Source: Gaiellasilicea sp963829845
GTDB lineage: Bacteria > Actinomycetota > Thermoleophilia > Gaiellales > Gaiellaceae
Direction: 5' to 3'
Assembly (NCBI GenBank): GCA_963829845.1
Contig: CAWHKD010000014.1
Coordinates: 62,001 to 126,000, forward strand
DNA: 64,000 nt
Position 1 is the stretch's first letter, and each line of letters starts with the position of its first letter. Positions 18,883 through 26,872 of the stretch are shown piece by piece. The position numbers and the translations under genes are program-made. The notes under the pieces were generated by a model. That model was not told the DNA's origin. It made no database searches and saw only the letters and a list, made by a program, of their open reading frames with translations.

Positions 18883-19293
18883 CTGCCGGAGCTTGCCGGT
18901 CCGAGGCGGACGAGCGCCAGTGCGGCGAGCGCGGTCGTCAGCACATCGGTGGCGACGCACCACTGGCAGATCGCGTCGATCACGACGATCTGCACCACCA
19001 GCAGGTAGGCGGCGAAGAGGAACGCCGACGAGTGCGACCGTCGCATTGTCGAGCCGCGCCCACTCGCCGCGGGCGAGCGCCGCAATGAGGAGGACGAGGA
19101 AGCCCGCGAGACCGAGCGCAGCGACCGGGATCCCGAGCAGCTCGGCGTACGACGAGCTCTGCACGGTCTCGCAGCCGCCGGTCGAGCAGACGAGCGAGCC
19201 GCCCGTCTCCCGGACGTAGAGCAGATAGGTGGTGATGGCAACGCCGAGCGAGGCGAGAACGGCGCTCGCGATCCGAACCGAACGCTCGGTCAC
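18870..19293 (-). CDS. vitamin K epoxide reductase (VKOR) family protein, one frameshift
   Basis: Four-helix membrane thiol oxidase that passes electrons from DsbA-like proteins to quinone. The N-terminal TM (IASAVLASLGVAITTYLLYV) is followed by CSTGGCETVQSSSYAELLGI with the loop Cys pair, and the active site ICQWC lies in the last third. One base shift near 19035 separates the two halves. GTG at 19293 overlaps the DsbA stop (GTGA). Its pairing with DsbA in one operon is the usual actinobacterial arrangement. Next to a phosphoketolase it is unusual. Confidence 0.85.
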
Positions 19294-20008
19294 CGGGTGA
19301 GCGCCGCCTCGATCGCGGGGACGATCCCTTCGGGATCGAGCGACGCGACCTCGACCCGCTCGAGCCGCCCGCCCGTCGGGCCAACCTGGAATGCCGGCGT
19401 GCCGTTGACTCCTGCGGCCTTCGCCGCCGCCGCGAAGCGCTCGAGCTCCGGGTCGATCGTCTTCTGCCAGCGGGTTGCGAGCAGCTCGTCCGGCTCGAGG
19501 CCGGGCAGGCCGTCGTGCGATGTCCTGCACGAGCGTGTCGGTGACCCAGCCCGCGTTCTCGGCGCCCTGGCTCAGGTAGAGGCCGTGGACGACGTCCCAG
19601 AGATGGTTCTCCCGCCCGGCCGCGACGGCCGTCCGCAACGCCGTGTTCGAGTCGGGCCCGATGAACGCGAGCCCGTGAAAGACGATCCGCAGCTTGCCGG
19701 CGCGGACGTAGTCCTGCGACGAGCGTCGGCAGCGCGTCGCGCGCCCACTGTGCGCAGTAGGGGCACTGCAGGTCGGCGTACTCGACGAGCGTCACCGGCG
19801 CTGCGGGCGAGCCGAGCGCGGCTCCGCTCTGCTCGATCCCGGCGAAGAGCGACGGCTCCGGCTCCTGCGCCGACGCCGCGGCCGGCGCCGGCGACGAGCC
19901 GTCCTCACGGGCGCCGATCAGGCTGGCGCCGACGAGCACCGCCGCCAGTGCGGCGGCCGCGCCGAGCACGACCGCCAACTGCAGGCGTCGATCCCGAAGC
20001 GCGCTCAA
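19290..20008 (-). CDS. DsbA-like thioredoxin-fold protein, two frameshifts
   Basis: The N-terminal TM anchor is LQLAVVLGAAAALAAVLVGA, then an Ala/Pro linker and a DsbA domain with VTLVEYADLQCPYCAQWARD (active-site CPYC near residue 77) and NGTPAFQVGPTGG (cis-Pro loop). It is a thiol oxidase or foldase acting outside the membrane, partner of the downstream VKOR. Frame changes near 19725 and 19515. The TTG start overlaps the cupredoxin stop (TTGA), and the stop overlaps the VKOR start (GTGA). About 238 residues after repair. Confidence 0.82.
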
Positions 20009-21168
20009 TGGGACATCGTCCCCTTCGGGTTGCCGACCTTGAGCAGGCCGACCTGGCCGAGGTCGACATGCGCGAACGCGTGCGAGACGAACGGGTAGAG
20101 GCCCTCGTCGGCGAGCTTGACGTCGAAGACAGCGCCGCCGCCGGCCGGCACGAGCACCGTCTGGACGCCGTTCTGGGGCGGGTTGGTCATGTCGCCGTTG
20201 ACCCAGGCGCGATCGAGCAGCCCGCCGACGACGTGGAAGTTCGTGTCCAACGTCGGCCCCGCGGCGACGACCCAGAAGCGGGTGGTGTCGCCGGGATCCG
20301 CTGTCAGCGGGTGCGTCACGTACTGGTTCGCGTAGCCGTTGAAGGTCGTCCAGTCCGGCTCCGTCGCGCGTGCCTTCGCCATGTCGAGCGAAGCGGGCTC
20401 TTCGATCCCGTCGCCGTTCATGTACCACTCACTGGCGACGAGGACGTACTCGTTGTCGACGGGCGGCAGCCCCGCCTTCGGCTCGACCACGATCGCGCCG
20501 TACATGCCGTTCGCGATGTGCGCGAGCACCGGCTTCGTGCCGCAGTGGTACATGAAGACCCCGGGATCGGCGGCCGTGAATCGGAAGGTGAACGACTCGC
20601 CGGGGGCGACGTCTCTGAAGGCGACGTTGGGCGCGATCCGCGCGGCGTGGAAGTCGATCGAGTGTGGGATCGCGCCGCCGTTCGTCAGCGTCATCTCGAC
20701 CGTCTGGCCTTCACGGACGTGCACGACGGGGCCTGGGGCGCCGTGGCCGTCGAACGCCCAGGTGTTGTACTTCACACCCGGCGCAACCTCGACGACCATG
20801 TCCTTCAAGGTCATCTGAACCTTGACCAGGTCGCCGGCCGGAATCGGCGGCATCACCGCGTCGTAGGGCTTGTGGGCCTCGGCCAGCTCCGCGGCGTTGT
20901 CGGGCACGACCCCTGCGAAGCTCGCAAGCGGCAGCGCCGTGTTGTGGTCGGCCGCCGCGTGGGCGTTCGCGGCCGCAGACGGCTCGGCGGCCGCGGGCTG
21001 CGCGTCGTCCCGTGAGTCGCGCGCGTCCGCCCACATCATCAGGGCGAAGAAGCCGACGGCTGCGAGCGTGAGGCCGAGCAGCAGCGCGGCCACCGCCCAG
21101 AACGCGCCCGAGCCCGACTCGGGGGCGGGCGCCTGCCGGCGATGCGTGGGTGCGGAGTATGCGGACAT
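20005..21168 (-). CDS. two-domain copper oxidase, nitrite reductase (NirK)-like
   Basis: 387 residues with an N-terminal TM anchor (about 22-48) and two cupredoxin domains outside the membrane. Domain 1 carries IPHSIDFHAA near 169 (type-1 and type-2 His), FMYHCGTKPVLAHIANGMYG near 207-226 (type-2 His, type-1 Cys, His and Met). Domain 2 has TNFHVVGG near 328 (type-2 His from the partner subunit). That is the ligand order of copper nitrite reductases, which reduce nitrite to NO as trimers. FVSHAFAHVDLG near the C-terminus has extra His, so a small multicopper oxidase is the alternative. Strong GGAGAG site before ATG 21168. First gene of a five-gene operon, with a CTGCGG site 113 bp upstream. 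Confidence 0.82.
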   Translation of the reverse strand: MSAYSAPTHRRQAPAPESGSGAFWAVAALLLGLTLAAVGFFALMMWADARDSRDDAQPAAAEPSAAANAHAAADHNTALPLASFAGVVPDNAAELAEAHKPYDAVMPPIPAGDLVKVQMTLKDMVVEVAPGVKYNTWAFDGHGAPGPVVHVREGQTVEMTLTNGGAIPHSIDFHAARIAPNVAFRDVAPGESFTFRFTAADPGVFMYHCGTKPVLAHIANGMYGAIVVEPKAGLPPVDNEYVLVASEWYMNGDGIEEPASLDMAKARATEPDWTTFNGYANQYVTHPLTADPGDTTRFWVVAAGPTLDTNFHVVGGLLDRAWVNGDMTNPPQNGVQTVLVPAGGGAVFDVKLADEGLYPFVSHAFAHVDLGQVGLLKVGNPKGTMSH

Positions 21169-21280
21169 GGCGTGAAGCTCTCCTTCGACTCGAATGGTGT
21201 CCACTCGAACGTAGGCGCGGACCGGGGGCCGCCGCGCCCTGATCGAGCCGCAGACCGATCCGCAGCCGACCACAGACCGG

Positions 21281-21298
21281 GTACGGGTTTTCCCGCAG
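21281..21298 (-). promoter_or_regulatory. CTGCGG palindrome upstream of the NirK-like operon
   Basis: Minus-strand reading CTGCGGGAAAACCCGTAC, 113 bp before the NirK-like start at 21168. The first half-site is perfect and the second degenerate. Confidence 0.55.
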
Positions 21299-21301
21299 TG
21301 G

Positions 21302-21925
21302 CTAGAAGCCGAGCCCGACGCCCGGCAGCTCGGATCGCTCCCACGAGAAGGCGCATTCGGCCAGCCGCGGCGGGCCGGCGACGAGCTCGCCCCAAGCTGC
21401 GGCAGCCGAGAGATCGAGCTGGCTCAGGAACAGCCGAAGCCCCTCTTCGCTCTCTGCCTCGAAGACGAAGATCGCCTCGCTCGGGGTCAGCAGCAGCTCG
21501 TGCCGGGTCAATCCCGCCTCATCGGGATCGAACGGCGGCCCGTAGGAGAGGATCTCGCGAACCCGCTCGAGCGTGCCGTCCTGCAGCGGCACGACCACGA
21601 CCGCCCTGCGTGCGGCGCAGAGACGCAGGTCGGAGAGCCGCTCGACGAGCTCCTGGACGATCGGGGCGCCAAGCCCGGCGTCGGCGACGAGGTACTTCCC
21701 GTCGCAGCGCTCGACGATGAGCGCAGGGCGCCCGTCGAGGCGATCGGCGCCGCCGCTCCCGATCCGCAGCCCTCGCAGCTCCTCGTAGCCGAACCGGCGC
21801 TCGACCGGCGGCCCGCTCGCCCCGCGCCGGCGACCGTCCAGGAACAGCGCGCGTGAGCCGAGCGCCAGTCTGCCGACGAACGTCTGCCCGTCCGGCTCTC
21901 GCCACTTGACCGCGTAGGTCGTCAC
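21302..21925 (-). CDS. hypothetical cytoplasmic protein
   Basis: 207 residues, no TM segments. The N-terminal half (AVKWREPDGQTFVGRLALGS, then LFLDGRRRG) looks like a small beta domain; the C-terminal half (VVVPLQDGTLERVREILSYG and LTPSEAIFVFEAESEEGLRL) has the pattern of a ferredoxin-like dimeric alpha/beta barrel. I do not recognise the family. The ATG at 21925 is preceded by a palindromic CTGCGG site at 61 bp, so it probably belongs to the same regulon as its neighbours. A single-gene unit with no overlap to the cupin upstream. Confidence 0.65.
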   Translation of the reverse strand: MTTYAVKWREPDGQTFVGRLALGSRALFLDGRRRGASGPPVERRFGYEELRGLRIGSGGADRLDGRPALIVERCDGKYLVADAGLGAPIVQELVERLSDLRLCAARRAVVVVPLQDGTLERVREILSYGPPFDPDEAGLTRHELLLTPSEAIFVFEAESEEGLRLFLSQLDLSAAAAWGELVAGPPRLAECAFSWERSELPGVGLGF

Positions 21926-21985
21926 AGTGACTCGGACGTTAGGCCTCGTGCTGACGCCGGGAATCCGTGGCGGCCACGACCGTCG

Positions 21986-22003
21986 CTGCGGCTTACCCGC
22001 AGA
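21986..22003 (-). promoter_or_regulatory. CTGCGG palindrome upstream of the hypothetical gene
   Basis: CTGCGG-cttac-CCGCAG, a perfect dyad with 5-nt spacer, 61 bp before the start at 21925. The same arms recur at 54854. Confidence 0.65.
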
Positions 22004-22010
22004 CCGGGTC

Positions 22011-22365
22011 TCAGGGCGTGTCGCGCGCCTCGGCCTGGGCCGTGCCGGTGCGGGCGAAGATGACGAGGACGCTCAGGCCCTCGTAGGCGGTGAACTGGTG
22101 CACGGCGCCGGCCGGGCACGAACACGGACTGCCCCTCGGCGACCGGAATCGCCTCGCCTTCGATGTTGAGGACGCCGCTGCCCTCGAGCACGACGTAGAG
22201 CTCGTCGTCGGCGTGCGGTTGCTGGTGGTCGGGCTCGGGGGCGACGAGCACGTAGACGCCGACCTCGAGGCCGGGCGAGGTGTGCACCACCTCGTAGCCG
22301 CCGTTCCCGGCCTCGAGCCGCCTCCGAACCTGCTCGATCTCGAAGGCGTGTGGCGGCTTCGTCAT
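22011..22365 (-). CDS. cupin-domain protein, one frameshift
   Basis: Small single-cupin beta-barrel protein of about 118 residues. Cupin motif 1 is recognisable in PEPDHQQPHADDELYVVLEG (His, His, Glu ligands) and motif 2 in the frame-shifted tail near 22100 (VHQFTAYEGLSVL). The indel is at about 22110, and the repaired gene stops at 22011. The ATG overlaps the CBS-BON stop by 4 nt (ATGA), so the two are translationally coupled. Metal and substrate are unknown. Confidence 0.8.
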
Positions 22366-23058
22366 CGGACCGGCTGCTCGATCGCGCGCCTGCCCTTCCG
22401 CGTCGTGTCGTCGATCTCCCAGCGCACGTCCGACTCCACCGAGAGCACGCCCGGAACCCGTGCGGCAAGCCGCTCGAGCAGCTCGGCGTCCGTTCGCGTG
22501 TGCAGCCGGCCGGTGAGCGTGACGACGCCGTTTCGCACTTCGAGCTCGACTCTACCCGGCTCGACCCACATCGTCCCTGCGAGCACGTCCTCGCGCAGCT
22601 CGCGCTCGATTTCCGCGTCGGTGCGCGTGAACGCGCGGACGAGGTCGGCGCGCGTGACGATGCCGACCAGCTTGCCGCCCTTGACCACCGGGAGCCGGTT
22701 GACCCCTTGCTCGCACATGATCCGGGCCGCCTGCGCGACCGACTCGTATGGCGGGATCGTCACCGCCGGCGACGTCATCGCCTTCCCGGCCGTGACCGCC
22801 TGGGCCTTCGCGGCGCCTCGGTAGTTCGGGGCTTCCGTCGACGATCCAGCCGAGCGGCCCGCCGACATGGCCCTCCGTCGGATCGTGCTCCTTGTAGAGG
22901 ATGTCGCCCTCGGAGATCACGCCGACGACATGGCCCTCGATGTCGCAGACGGGCAACCCGGAGACGCCGTGCTCGACCAGGATCTTGGCGACGTCCTTGA
23001 GCGGTGCCTCCGGCCCGATCGTGAGGACGTCCTCCGTCATCACCTCGCGGACTCTCAT
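22362..23058 (-). CDS. CBS-CBS-BON protein, one frameshift
   Basis: Two CBS domains (MRVREVMTEDVLTIGPEAPL with LPVCDIEGHVVGVISEGDIL; then AMTSPAVTIPPYESVAQAAR with LPVVKGGKLVGIVTRADLVR) form a nucleotide-binding Bateman module. A BON domain follows (VELEVRNGVVTLTGRLHTRT, LAARVPGVLSVESDVRWEID). The frame shifts near 22835 between the CBS repeats. About 231 residues. CBS proteins of this type belong to hypoxia or stress regulons in mycobacteria (Hrp1). A CTGCGG site lies 78 bp upstream of the ATG, and the cupin gene follows with a 4-nt overlap. Confidence 0.88.
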
Positions 23059-23135
23059 CACTCCTCCTTCGCTTGCTGTCGCTCGAATCGTCCCGGTCGC
23101 GCCTCGTGGTGGCATCCGGGCGGGCGCCGAGCGCG

Positions 23136-23153
23136 CTGCGGGAAACTACGCCT
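23136..23153 (-). promoter_or_regulatory. CTGCGG palindrome upstream of the CBS-BON operon
   Basis: CTGCGGGAAACTACGCCT, 78 bp before the start at 23058. It agrees with the USP site at 15 of 18 positions. It also lies 6 bp beyond the 3' end of the acyl-CoA synthetase fusion gene. Confidence 0.6.
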
Positions 23154-23158
23154 GTCCG

Positions 23159-25828
23159 CTACCAGCTCTTCTCGCGCCGCTGCAAGACCGGCCGGCTGAT
23201 GCGGACGCGGGCGTCGACGGCGACGGCGCGGTCGGGAAAGCCGAGCACGGGGTTGAGATCGAGCTCGGCGACCGCAGGCAGGTCGTCCCCCAGCGCTGCC
23301 AGCCGATGGACGAGGTCGACGAGCGCGGCGGTGTCGGCCGGATCGGCGCCGCGGAAGCCGCGCACGAGCCGTCCCGCCTTGCCCGAGGTGACGAGCTCCT
23401 CGGCGTCGAAGTCGGTCAGCGGCGCGATCCGCAGGCTGGCGTCGCCGATCAGCTCCGCGAAGACACCGCCCGGCCCGAACGCGACGAGCGGGCCGAAGAC
23501 CGGATCCTGCACAAGCCCCGCCAGCAGCTCGGTGCCACCGCGCAGCATCGGCTGCACGATCACGGGGAAGCCGATCCGCTCGGCGGCCGCGCGCACCGCA
23601 GCCTCGTCCTCGAGGTCGAGCGCGACACCGCCGGACTCGGTCTTGTGTGCACCTGCGGCGGCCGACTTGACGACGGCGGGCAGGCCGAGCTCGGCCGCCG
23701 CCTTTGCGGCCTCGTCAGCGTCGTGCGCGATCCGCTCCGGCACCAGCGGCAAGCCGTAGGCGGCGAGCAGCTCGCGCGTCTCGGCCGGATCGAGCCACGA
23801 GTCCTCCGAGCGCTCGAACGCTCGTTCGACGACGTGCGCGGCAGCGGCGCGGTCGATCTGTTCGAGCGACGGCACGGAGCCGAGCGGCCGCCGCAGCCAT
23901 TCGGCGCGCTCGGCGACGCGTCCGAGGGCGCGGGCCGCCGACTCGGGATAGGCGAACGCGGCGACCGCCGAGCCGGCGCGCAGCGCCTGGGGAACTCCGG
24001 CCGAGGTCATCACGACGGCCAGCACCGGCTTCCCCGATGCGGCCGCACGTGCTGCGGCGTCGACCGCGGTCGCGACCTCCTCAGCGGTCGCGCTCACGGC
24101 GGGCACGAAGAGCACGAGCGCCGCGTCGACGTGAGGGTCGTCGAGCACGATCGGCAGCGCCTGCGCATAGCTCGCGGCGGTGGCCGAGCCGAGCATGTCG
24201 ACAGGGTTGGCGACACTTGCCTCGACCGGCAGCAGCTCTCGCAACCGGTCTGCAGTCTGCTCGCCGAGCGGCGGCAGCTCGAGGCCTACCGAGTCGCAGG
24301 CGTCGGCGGCGAGGATGCCGAGCCCGCCCGCGTTCGTGAGCACGGCGACGCGCCGCCCCTTCGGCTCGGGCTGCGACGAGAGCAGCGTTGCCACGTCGAT
24401 GAGCTCCTCCAGCGAGCCCGCCCGCGTCACGCCGGCCTGGTCGAACAACGCCTCGACGCCGGCCTCGGAGCCGGCGAGCGCAGCTGTGTGCGAGCTGGCG
24501 GCGCGCTGGCCGGTGGTCGATGTGCCGCTCTTCAGCGCCAGAATCGGCTTGCGACGAGCGACGCGACGGGCGAGCCGCCCGAAGCGGCGCGGGTTGCCGA
24601 ACGACTCGACGTAGAGCAGGACGAGGCCGGTCGCCTCATCGTCCTCCCACCACTCGAGCAGGTCGTTCGAGGAGACGTCGGCCTTGTTCCCGATCGAGAC
24701 GAACGCCGAGAGCCCGAGCCCGCGCGCATCGGCCGCCTCGAGCAGCGCGAGGCCGAGCGCCCCGGACTGGGATGAGAAGCCGATGTTGCCGCTCGGCGCA
24801 GAGCGGGCTGCGAAGGTCGCGTTCAGTCTCGGGCCGGCGACGGCGATACCGAGGCAGTTCGGCCCGATCAGGCGCGCGCCGTGCGAGCGGACGAGCGCGA
24901 GCAGCTGCTCCTGCCGTTCGGCGCCCTCACTGCCGACCTCGGCGAAGCCGGCCGAGATGACGACGAGTGCCCGCACGCCGCTGCGCAGGGCGTCCTCGGC
25001 TGCCGCGAGCACGTGTTCGCCCGGGACGGAGATGACGGCCAGGTCGACGGGATCCGGGATCTCCGCCACGGACGCGTAGCCGCGAACTCCGGCAACGGCC
25101 GCGCCCTTCGGATTCACCGGGTACGCGGCGCCGGCGAAGTCCGCCTCGAGCACGTTGCGGAAGAGCTCACCGCCGATCGTTCCGCGCCGCGGCGAGGCGC
25201 CCACGACCGCGACCGTCTTCGGCTCGAAGAACGAGCGCAGCGACGCGACGACGGCCGTGTGGTCGCGCTCCTCGACGCTTTGTTCGAAGCGCTCGGTCGC
25301 CGCGATCGGGAACTCGACCTCGACGACGCCGCCGGCGAGCTCGCGTTTGAGCTCGAAGCCGGCACGCTCGAAGACGCCGAGCATCGACGAGTTCTCGGCG
25401 AGAACCTCGGCGACGAAGCGCTCGATCCCGACCGTGGCCGCCCTGGCGGCCAGGCGCTCCAGCAGCCGCGTGCCGATCCCACGGCCCTGCTCCGCATCGG
25501 CGACGGCGAACGCCGACTCGGCCAGTGCCGGATCGCGCAGGCGCACGTAGTTGCCGATCGCGACGATGCGCTCGCCCTCCTCGTCGGAGAGCGCGCCGAG
25601 CAGCGCACCACGCTCGACCCAGTCCGGGTCGAGCAGCGACTCGACCAGCTGCAGCCTTACGTTCGGCAGCCCGTGGAAGCGCCGGTGCAGGCTCTGCCTC
25701 GAGAGGGCGCGGTAAAAGTCGAGCAGCGCCGGCGCGTCGGCCTGCTCCGGCGGCCGCAGCCGGAGCGTCCCGCCGTCGCGCAGGATCACGTCGACCGAGT
25801 CGCCGGCGGCTGTCGCCATCGGCTCCAT
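23159..25828 (-). CDS. GNAT acetyltransferase / ADP-forming acyl-CoA synthetase fusion
   Basis: 889 residues, intact. Order: GNAT domain (about 15-165, with ADAEQGRGIGTRLLERLAAR for acetyl-CoA binding), CoA-binding Rossmann domain (about 180-310, FEPKTVAVVGASPRRGTIGG), two succinyl-CoA-ligase-like domains (QSGALGLALLEA; TTGQRAASSHTAALAGSEAG with the phospho-His), and C-terminal ATP-grasp (LPAVVKSAAAGAHKTESGGV near 715). The synthetase interconverts acetate or other acids, CoA and ATP with acyl-CoA, ADP and Pi. Homologues with this order act as protein lysine acyltransferases (Pat type). It fits a block that makes acetyl phosphate and acetate. Start MEPMATAAGD chosen; MATAAGD 9 nt later is possible. 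Confidence 0.88.
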   Translation of the reverse strand: MEPMATAAGDSVDVILRDGGTLRLRPPEQADAPALLDFYRALSRQSLHRRFHGLPNVRLQLVESLLDPDWVERGALLGALSDEEGERIVAIGNYVRLRDPALAESAFAVADAEQGRGIGTRLLERLAARAATVGIERFVAEVLAENSSMLGVFERAGFELKRELAGGVVEVEFPIAATERFEQSVEERDHTAVVASLRSFFEPKTVAVVGASPRRGTIGGELFRNVLEADFAGAAYPVNPKGAAVAGVRGYASVAEIPDPVDLAVISVPGEHVLAAAEDALRSGVRALVVISAGFAEVGSEGAERQEQLLALVRSHGARLIGPNCLGIAVAGPRLNATFAARSAPSGNIGFSSQSGALGLALLEAADARGLGLSAFVSIGNKADVSSNDLLEWWEDDEATGLVLLYVESFGNPRRFGRLARRVARRKPILALKSGTSTTGQRAASSHTAALAGSEAGVEALFDQAGVTRAGSLEELIDVATLLSSQPEPKGRRVAVLTNAGGLGILAADACDSVGLELPPLGEQTADRLRELLPVEASVANPVDMLGSATAASYAQALPIVLDDPHVDAALVLFVPAVSATAEEVATAVDAAARAAASGKPVLAVVMTSAGVPQALRAGSAVAAFAYPESAARALGRVAERAEWLRRPLGSVPSLEQIDRAAAAHVVERAFERSEDSWLDPAETRELLAAYGLPLVPERIAHDADEAAKAAAELGLPAVVKSAAAGAHKTESGGVALDLEDEAAVRAAAERIGFPVIVQPMLRGGTELLAGLVQDPVFGPLVAFGPGGVFAELIGDASLRIAPLTDFDAEELVTSGKAGRLVRGFRGADPADTAALVDLVHRLAALGDDLPAVAELDLNPVLGFPDRAVAVDARVRISRPVLQRREKSW

Positions 25829-25890
25829 TAGAGCAGCCTCCGCATCAGCCTTGTCATCGTGCCTCTCACGCGATTTGGTCGTTGACGTGA

Positions 25891-25920
25891 CGAAGGGCGG
25901 ACCGGCCGGTCCACCCTTCG
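25891..25920. terminator. strong symmetric hairpin
   Basis: CGAAGGG-c-GGACCGG paired with CCGGTCC-a-CCCTTCG, 14 of 15 pairs and no loop beyond the centre. It lies between the membrane-protein stop (25939) and the fusion-gene start, so it ends the former. Confidence 0.7.
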
Positions 25921-25938
25921 CCCGGGACCGCGGTACAG

Positions 25939-26520
25939 CTAGGTCGCGGCCGACGCGGTGTCGAGGGACTTCTTCGCGTGGCTGGGCTTCGCGACCCAGC
26001 CGAGCGCGCCTCCGAGTGTGAGCACGAGGAAGCCGATTCCGGTGAGCAGGAGCGCGATCCCCATCACGATCGAGAAGTACGCCACCCGCTCGGCGAAGTA
26101 GGACGTGTTCAGAGCCGTCGTCAGCGCCGTCTCGGTCACCCACATGTTGCGGAGACCGTTCTCGACCGGACGACCGTCCGGCCCCTTCGCTGCCAGCGCC
26201 TCATCACTCGTGTCAGTGCCAGACGGGGTCAGGAAGCGGCCCATCTCGGCATACCGCTTGCCCTCCGTCGACTCGAGCGTGTGATGCTCCATCACATCGG
26301 CGAACGCGCGAGCCTGTGCTCCCGTCTTGATCGCCTGGCCCGGCGTCAGCTGCCCGCCCGTCAACTCGGCAGCATCGTCCGTCGCGGTGATGTTCTGCGC
26401 CGCAATCTCGTCGCGAACCGTGTTGTAGCCGTCGACGCCGATCACGATCGCGCCGATCCCGAACGCCACCAGGATCACACTCGCCGCGATCCCCGCATAT
26501 GCAAACCACTTCTTCATCAC
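25939..26520 (-). CDS. two-TM membrane protein, unknown function
   Basis: 193 residues: TM1 at about 5-28 (WFAYAGIAASVILVAFGIGA), an extracytoplasmic loop of about 110 residues rich in Thr and Asp, and TM2 at about 150-175 (FSIVMGIALLLTGIGFLVLT). Proteins of this shape are common in actinobacteria, but I know of no assigned function. ATG 26520 has GAAGGGAGA upstream. A CTGCGG site lies 84 bp upstream, and a strong terminator follows, so it is a single-gene unit within the putative regulon. Confidence 0.75.
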   Translation of the reverse strand: MMKKWFAYAGIAASVILVAFGIGAIVIGVDGYNTVRDEIAAQNITATDDAAELTGGQLTPGQAIKTGAQARAFADVMEHHTLESTEGKRYAEMGRFLTPSGTDTSDEALAAKGPDGRPVENGLRNMWVTETALTTALNTSYFAERVAYFSIVMGIALLLTGIGFLVLTLGGALGWVAKPSHAKKSLDTASAAT

Positions 26521-26603
26521 AATCTCCCTTCCGTCGGCCGTTACCTGAGGCTCACGATCCCGCAGCAGCGGTCCCTCGCCATCAGGGCTCGCGCGGAACC
26601 TCG

Positions 26604-26621
26604 CTGCGGGAGATTGCGGAT
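26604..26621 (-). promoter_or_regulatory. CTGCGG half-site upstream of the membrane protein
   Basis: CTGCGGGAGATTGCGGAT, 84 bp before the start at 26520. The first half is perfect, the second (TGCGGA) degenerate. Confidence 0.5.
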
Positions 26622-26686
26622 GTCGTTGCGGGCGGTCCGCGCGAAAGAGAGGGCCGCGGCCCTCTCAAGTTGCGGTGCGGCCGGCG

Positions 26687-26790
26687 TCAGAGCTCGAACA
26701 CGACCCGGGCGGGCACCCTGCCCGCCTCGACGTCCGCAATCGCCTCGTTCACCTCGGCGAGCGGCCGCTCCTCGCGGATGGCGCGGGACC
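26687..26790 (-). pseudogene. C-terminal remnant of a zinc-type alcohol dehydrogenase
   Basis: The only open minus-strand sequence here reads REERPLAEVNEAIADVEAGR followed by VPARVVFEL and a stop, the characteristic end of medium-chain zinc alcohol dehydrogenases. The rest of the gene (about 300 residues) is absent and no start codon precedes the fragment. A CTGCGG-type sequence lies just upstream at 26817, so an internal deletion may have joined the old promoter to the 3' end. Confidence 0.65.
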
Positions 26791-26816
26791 CCCGTTCCGG
26801 GCGCGGTCGGATGCCG

Positions 26817-26834
26817 CTGCGGGTTTCCCACACC
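26817..26834 (-). promoter_or_regulatory. possible CTGCGG site next to the dehydrogenase remnant
   Basis: CTGCGGGTTTCCCACACC. Only the first half-site is conserved, and no intact gene follows, so it is the weakest member of the set. Confidence 0.3.
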
Positions 26835-26872
26835 GCACAACTCGCGGCGAAAGGGGTGTTGCCTCCGACCAG

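Noticed and set aside
16564..19008. 814-codon plus-strand frame opposite phosphoketolase
   Set aside because: Antisense shadow; the minus-strand phosphoketolase is full length with family motifs.
22901..24775. 624-codon plus-strand frame
   Set aside because: Antisense to the GNAT/acyl-CoA synthetase fusion; no protein-like pattern.
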